A stretch of DNA of 64,000 nt from CBFIDE01 sp965661265 (GTDB taxonomy: Bacteria > Bacteroidota > Bacteroidia > Flavobacteriales > Schleiferiaceae), in assembly GCA_965661265.1 (NCBI GenBank), contig CBFIDE010000006.1:60750-124749 (forward strand), written 5' to 3'. Below the pieces are notes generated by a model. That model saw only the letters and a program-made list of their open reading frames with translations, was not told the DNA's origin and ran no database searches. Below, in pieces: positions 60,536 through 64,000 of this stretch. Position numbers and translations under genes: made by a program. The first letter of the stretch is position 1. Each line of letters starts with the position of its first letter.

Positions 60536-61223
60536 GAAGTTTTTTGGGCTTGAGAGCAACAAAATCTTTGAAGTAATACGGCTCAAAATAGGCGACGTCA
60601 AGAAAGTTTTCCTTTTTATATCTTTCTAATGCTAGTGAAGGCATTGCCTGGACACTAGGATATTTTATATCCAGAAATTGAAATTTATCATCCTTTAGAT
60701 GTTCTTTGAACTTCTCCGCTCCATCACCAAAAAGAATATGTTTAGCATCCTTAAATTCTTGAATAGATTCATCATCCAAAATAAATGCCGAAATTTCAGT
60801 CTTTTCATTACCATAGTGATCAAAAGATTGCGTGTAAACTTCCATTCTACGAGCATCCAACATTGGCATCAGAATAGAACCAGTCTCAAAATTATTGTTT
60901 TGAATTGCTACTTGAGTGAGATTTTCAAGACTTTTAATTCCGATTATTGGCTTTGACAAAGAGTAAGCTAATCCCTTAGCTGCGCTTACACCTATCCTTA
61001 AGCCAGTATAGGAACCAGGTCCGATTCCAACGGCAATAAAATCTAAATCCGATCCTTTAAGCTTCGCTTCAGATAGAACTTCAGAAATAAATACATGTAG
61101 TTTTTCAGCATGGATATATCCAGAATCGCTTTGCTCTCTTAAGGATACAATCTTATTTCCAATACTAATTCCAACAGAGCAGTTTAGCGTAGATGTTTCA
61201 ATATAGAGTCCAGAAGTTGGCAT
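60525..61223 (-). CDS. tsaB: tRNA t6A modification protein TsaB
   Basis: A 232-residue ASKHA-fold partner of TsaD in t6A37 synthesis; TsaB itself lacks catalytic metal sites. Characteristic segments are YIETSTLNCSVGI at the N-terminus and GIGPGSYTGLRIGVSAAKGL. The upstream efflux-protein gene overlaps its start by one base, so tsaB is translated from the same mRNA as tolC and the membrane-fusion gene. TsaE, its functional partner, is encoded at 20185-20601. Confidence 0.95.
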   Translation of the reverse strand: MPTSGLYIETSTLNCSVGISIGNKIVSLREQSDSGYIHAEKLHVFISEVLSEAKLKGSDLDFIAVGIGPGSYTGLRIGVSAAKGLAYSLSKPIIGIKSLENLTQVAIQNNNFETGSILMPMLDARRMEVYTQSFDHYGNEKTEISAFILDDESIQEFKDAKHILFGDGAEKFKEHLKDDKFQFLDIKYPSVQAMPSLALERYKKENFLDVAYFEPYYFKDFVALKPKKLLKS

Positions 61224-62500
61224 TACTCCTTTTCCTTTGAGCTAAATTTTGATTTCGCCTTAACAGCATCGCTATTTATCAAGTCTTTACTTACAATACT
61301 ATAAGGCCCGCTGATTACTTCCTGGTCCACCTCAAGACCTTCAAGGATTTGAATAAAATCATCATCCTGAATACCAGTTTTTACTACTTGTAAAACAGCT
61401 TTCCCTTCTTTATATAAGAATACGACTTCAAACTCTTCGCTTTCCTCATTTCCGCTATACTTATTTCTATAAGATTTAGCTTTTGTACTTGTGTCTTGCC
61501 TTACTGTTACGGCCTCAATAGGTACTACTAGAGCATCCTTCTGAACCTGAGTATTAATTTCTACAGATGCAGTCATACCGGGTCTAAAAGGGCTTCCATT
61601 TCCACCTTCTTTAAGAAGGTGTTCATAGGATACTTTTAGCACTCTGATTTTCACTTCAAAATTAGTTACTTGGTCCGCTGAGCTTGTTGTATTTCTGGCA
61701 GAATTAGCTATCTCAGTTACGATTCCTTTGAATTTATCTCCAAAATAAGCATCAACTTCAACAATAGCAGTATCACCCTTGCTAACTCTCACAATGTCAT
61801 TTTCATTCACCTCCACTAGCACTTCCATACTTTCAAGGTCTGCGATTCTCAATATTTCAGTTCCGGCCATTTGAGCTGTACCAACAACTCTTTCTCCTGC
61901 CTCCGCATCCAAGCGCGATATTGTTCCTGATTGAGGTGCAAAAATTGTAGTTCTCTTTTGATTATCCTCCGCTTCTTTTAAGGAAGCCATAGCAGATTGT
62001 AATTGATACTCTGAGCTTTCAATTTGAAGTAAAGCAACATCATAAGCTCTTTGTATAGCATCAAAGTCACTTGCACTAATCACCTTTTGCTCATAAAGCT
62101 TTTTATTTCTATTGTAGTTTTTCTCTGCTTCAATAAACTGAGCTTTAGCACTACTTTTTGCCGCCTTAGAAGAGTTTACGGCTGCTCTTGCTCTATTGGC
62201 CGCTGCCTCATAAATATCAGGGTTTATTTTCAAGAGCAATTGCCCTTTTTCGACCTTCTCCCCTTCAATTATGGGTAGCTCAATAATTTCTCCAGATACT
62301 TCCGAGCTAATTTTAATCTCCAATTCTGGTTGGATTCTACCACTAGCAACTACTGTTTCAATTAAATTCTTTTGACTTACTTGAGCCAAGCTTACCTCTT
62401 TGATATCTTGCTTACCAATCCAAGCATTCTTCTTAGCCACAACTAAAAAAACAGCAATAATCACGAAAGCAACTATCAGAATAATCCACTTTTTTTTCAT
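61223..62500 (-). CDS. HlyD/MacA-type efflux periplasmic adaptor
   Basis: A 425-residue membrane-fusion protein: N-terminal transmembrane helix (WIILIVAFVIIAVFLVVA), biotinyl-lipoyl-like domain (SEVSGEIIELPIIEGEKVEKGQLLLKI), alpha-helical hairpin (NRARAAVNSSKAAKSSAKAQ), then beta-barrel and membrane-proximal domains (TIFAPQSGTISRLDAEAGERV). It would bridge an inner-membrane transporter to TolC. The inner-membrane pump is not encoded in this window. It lies between tolC and tsaB with 2-base and 1-base spacings. Confidence 0.92.
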   Translation of the reverse strand: MKKKWIILIVAFVIIAVFLVVAKKNAWIGKQDIKEVSLAQVSQKNLIETVVASGRIQPELEIKISSEVSGEIIELPIIEGEKVEKGQLLLKINPDIYEAAANRARAAVNSSKAAKSSAKAQFIEAEKNYNRNKKLYEQKVISASDFDAIQRAYDVALLQIESSEYQLQSAMASLKEAEDNQKRTTIFAPQSGTISRLDAEAGERVVGTAQMAGTEILRIADLESMEVLVEVNENDIVRVSKGDTAIVEVDAYFGDKFKGIVTEIANSARNTTSSADQVTNFEVKIRVLKVSYEHLLKEGGNGSPFRPGMTASVEINTQVQKDALVVPIEAVTVRQDTSTKAKSYRNKYSGNEESEEFEVVFLYKEGKAVLQVVKTGIQDDDFIQILEGLEVDQEVISGPYSIVSKDLINSDAVKAKSKFSSKEKE

Positions 62501-62502
62501 GG

Positions 62503-63927
62503 CTATAACTCTAGTTTATTAGTTAAGAAGAATTCTAATACTTTAATCTTAAAGATAACATCATACTTAGATCTGAGTGCCTCTGATTTGGCGATTGCCA
62601 AGCTGTTCTTAGCATTTTCATAATCCAATTGATTCATGGCACCAACGCTAAACCTCTCTTCAGCATATTTAAAGGACTCTTCACTACTTTTTACACTTGC
62701 CTCTGCTGCTATATAGCTCTTATAAGATGATTTAGCATCCGTGTGGGCTTGATATATATTCTGTCTTAAGGTATTTTTAGCCGCTTCTAAGTTTAGGTGG
62801 GCAAATTCTTTATTCAACTTAGCTGTTTGATAAGAATTATTGGTTCTCCAGAAATCTAAAGGAACGCTTAAGCCAATTCCTACAAACTCATTTATATTAT
62901 CAGTTACTTGATTGCCCAAGGCCTTATTTTCAAATCCAGTTGGAATATTCTGATCATTAGCGGTAATAACTCTTTCACCGGTATTCTCAGTAACTCCGAC
63001 AGTCACTGGTGCCTGAATAAACCCAGTAGCAACTTGCACTTGATCTGAGTAGCTGGTACCTATTTGACCTGAGAGGCTCAATGTAGGAAGGAAAGCGGAT
63101 CGACTTAAGTCTACACCTTCTTCAGAACTTTCAGCTCTTTTTTCTGCACTTTTAATTTGTGGTTGATTTTGTTCTGCAGTGACATAGATGCTCTCTGGTG
63201 TTCTAGAAAGAATTGCGATATCCGGTATAGGAATCTCTGGACTTAACAACTCAATAGCTCCTGGGTTTTCTAATTGCAAAAGATTTCCTAATTGTAATTT
63301 AGAAATACTTACATTATTCTCTGCTGCGATATAATTTTGATCATCACGTGCTAATTGAGCTTCTAACTGATATAAATCTCCTTGTGGCCTAGCCCCTGCA
63401 TCAACCATTTTTTTCATTCTATCAACCTGTAATAGAGTGACTCTTTTTTGTTCTAAGGCAACGGCCATAATTTCTTGATTCAAAAGAACCTGCAAAAAAG
63501 CGGACGAAACATTAATACTAATATCATACTTCGCATCTTCAAGATCATATAGACTAGCCAAATAATCTAAGTTATTCCTGCTTATTGTATTGTAAAGTCT
63601 ACCTCCATCATAAAGTACCCATGTAGAGCTCAATCCAAAATTCGCTGTTTGCCTTTGAGATTCACTAATTCTATTGGTTACGGGGTCAATATTTAGACCG
63701 AAGTTAAAGTTATATCCAACGCTAGCTCTTAGGCTAGGGGTATATGCCATTTTAGAATTCTGATAGCTATTCTTACTGATTTCTAATTGAAGCTGACTTT
63801 GCTGAATATTAATATTGTGTTCCAATGCATAGCGCACACAATCTTCAAAGCTAAAGGACAGATCCGCTTGAGCTTTTGCATTGGAAATAAAAATAAAGCA
63901 AATAAGGCTAGCGATTAAATTTTTCAT
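62503..63927 (-). CDS. TolC family outer-membrane efflux protein
   Basis: A 474-residue outer-membrane protein with signal peptide (NLIASLICFIFISNAKAQ) and two TolC-type OEP repeats rich in long helices (SFEDCVRYALEHNINIQQSQ; NEFVGIGLSVPLDFWRTNNS; DARSSY-type stretches), with the conserved ASLYDLEDAK segment. It forms the trimeric exit duct for the adaptor encoded downstream. An 18-base palindrome just upstream suggests repressor control. Confidence 0.92.
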   Translation of the reverse strand: MKNLIASLICFIFISNAKAQADLSFSFEDCVRYALEHNINIQQSQLQLEISKNSYQNSKMAYTPSLRASVGYNFNFGLNIDPVTNRISESQRQTANFGLSSTWVLYDGGRLYNTISRNNLDYLASLYDLEDAKYDISINVSSAFLQVLLNQEIMAVALEQKRVTLLQVDRMKKMVDAGARPQGDLYQLEAQLARDDQNYIAAENNVSISKLQLGNLLQLENPGAIELLSPEIPIPDIAILSRTPESIYVTAEQNQPQIKSAEKRAESSEEGVDLSRSAFLPTLSLSGQIGTSYSDQVQVATGFIQAPVTVGVTENTGERVITANDQNIPTGFENKALGNQVTDNINEFVGIGLSVPLDFWRTNNSYQTAKLNKEFAHLNLEAAKNTLRQNIYQAHTDAKSSYKSYIAAEASVKSSEESFKYAEERFSVGAMNQLDYENAKNSLAIAKSEALRSKYDVIFKIKVLEFFLTNKLEL

Positions 63928-63944
63928 TCAGTATATCTTTAAGA

Positions 63945-63962
63945 GTATATCAAGTGATATAC
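63945..63962. promoter_or_regulatory. Palindromic operator candidate upstream of tolC
   Basis: GTATATCA (63945-63952), a 2-base spacer, then TGATATAC (63955-63962): a perfect 8-bp inverted repeat 18 bases before the tolC start, with a further GTATATC at 63931-63937. The form suits a TetR-type repressor site. Confidence 0.5.
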
Positions 63963-63964
63963 GT

Positions 63965-64000
63965 TTAATCCTTGGTAATAGATGCCTTCTTTTTCATTCT
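63965..64000 (-). CDS. Possible C-terminal end of a gene extending past the window
   Basis: On the minus strand the last 11 codons before a TAA read RMKKKASITKD. This could be the tail of a gene upstream of tolC; a TetR-family repressor would be usual there, but nothing in the residues proves it. It is too short to be sure it is coding. Confidence 0.25.
   Translation of the reverse strand, partial: RMKKKASITKD

Noticed and set aside
1..64000. CRISPR arrays, tRNA and rRNA genes, insertion sequences, phage genes, restriction or toxin modules
   Set aside because: No regularly spaced repeats, transposase or integrase motifs, terminal inverted repeats, or cloverleaf sequences were seen on reading; every gene is explained by core or envelope functions.

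Overview
The window is a stretch of chromosome from a marine-type Bacteroidetes, most likely order Flavobacteriales. The evidence is AT-rich DNA, type IX secretion (T9SS) cargo with C-terminal sorting domains, a PorX-type T9SS regulator, a fused lpxC-fabZ gene, mevalonate-pathway genes beside a UbiA-type prenyltransferase, and promoters with the Bacteroidetes -7 element TAnnTTTG. Most genes are core housekeeping. I see no tRNA or rRNA gene, CRISPR array, transposase, prophage or plasmid function. No stretch over 300 bases lacks a gene.

Layout. 1-4.6 kb: the 3' end of gcvP, then two tandem paralogous T9SS-secreted proteins, each followed by a strong terminator. 4.6-6.1 kb (minus): mlaF/mlaE lipid-transport ABC genes. 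6.1-8.6 kb (plus): an unlisted 45-residue lipoprotein, a SprT-like protein, purK and purE. 8.5-12.2 kb (minus): a propeller-type sensor histidine kinase and its LytTR response regulator, divergent from an outer-membrane barrel gene and a helix-hairpin-helix barrel gene (12.2-14.9 kb). 14.9-17.2 kb (minus): aroB-aroA. 17.3-18.5 kb: proline dehydrogenase. 18.5-22.2 kb (minus): porX-tsaE-ald and a small membrane protein. 22.2-28.8 kb (plus): HD hydrolase, lpxD, lpxC-fabZ, lpxA, an ABC ATPase, efp and a second lpxD-like gene. 28.9-32.9 kb (minus): Wzx-like flippase, Wzz-like protein and O-antigen ligase-like protein, divergent from a glycosyltransferase. 32.9-37.3 kb: glycosyltransferase, rnhB and a large lipoprotein. 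37.3-39.1 kb (minus): PLP desulfhydrase/deaminase and a LysM glucosaminidase. 39.3-44.0 kb: a metallo-hydrolase, a small Cys-rich protein, hutU, an OmpH-like protein and small proteins. 44.0-47.4 kb (minus): alaS and an outer-membrane barrel. 47.5-60.5 kb (plus): M23 peptidase, MerR regulator, LemA, two TPM proteins, queD, fabD, mevalonate genes, a prenyltransferase, a CDGSH protein, a dipeptidase, a DUF255 protein, a 55-residue membrane protein, a sulfotransferase and tag. 60.5-63.9 kb (minus): tolC, a membrane-fusion protein and tsaB.

Several modules work together. Lipid A synthesis (lpxD, lpxC-fabZ, lpxA), surface polysaccharide assembly (flippase, chain-length protein, ligase, glycosyltransferase) and MlaEF serve the outer membrane. 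PorX ties to T9SS export of the two cargo proteins. TsaE and TsaB are two parts of the t6A tRNA-modification machinery, 40 kb apart.

The most rewarding observations are: a lipoprotein signal sequence in frame upstream of the DUF255 gene whose start codon appears to have been lost; a short Cys-rich lipoprotein overlapping the SprT-like gene; a dispersed motif related to GCTTTCGCGATAT; a symmetric pair of opposed promoter boxes between alaS and the M23 peptidase gene; a secreted HhH-barrel protein; and a palindromic operator candidate before tolC. I found no convincing wholly new multi-gene system.
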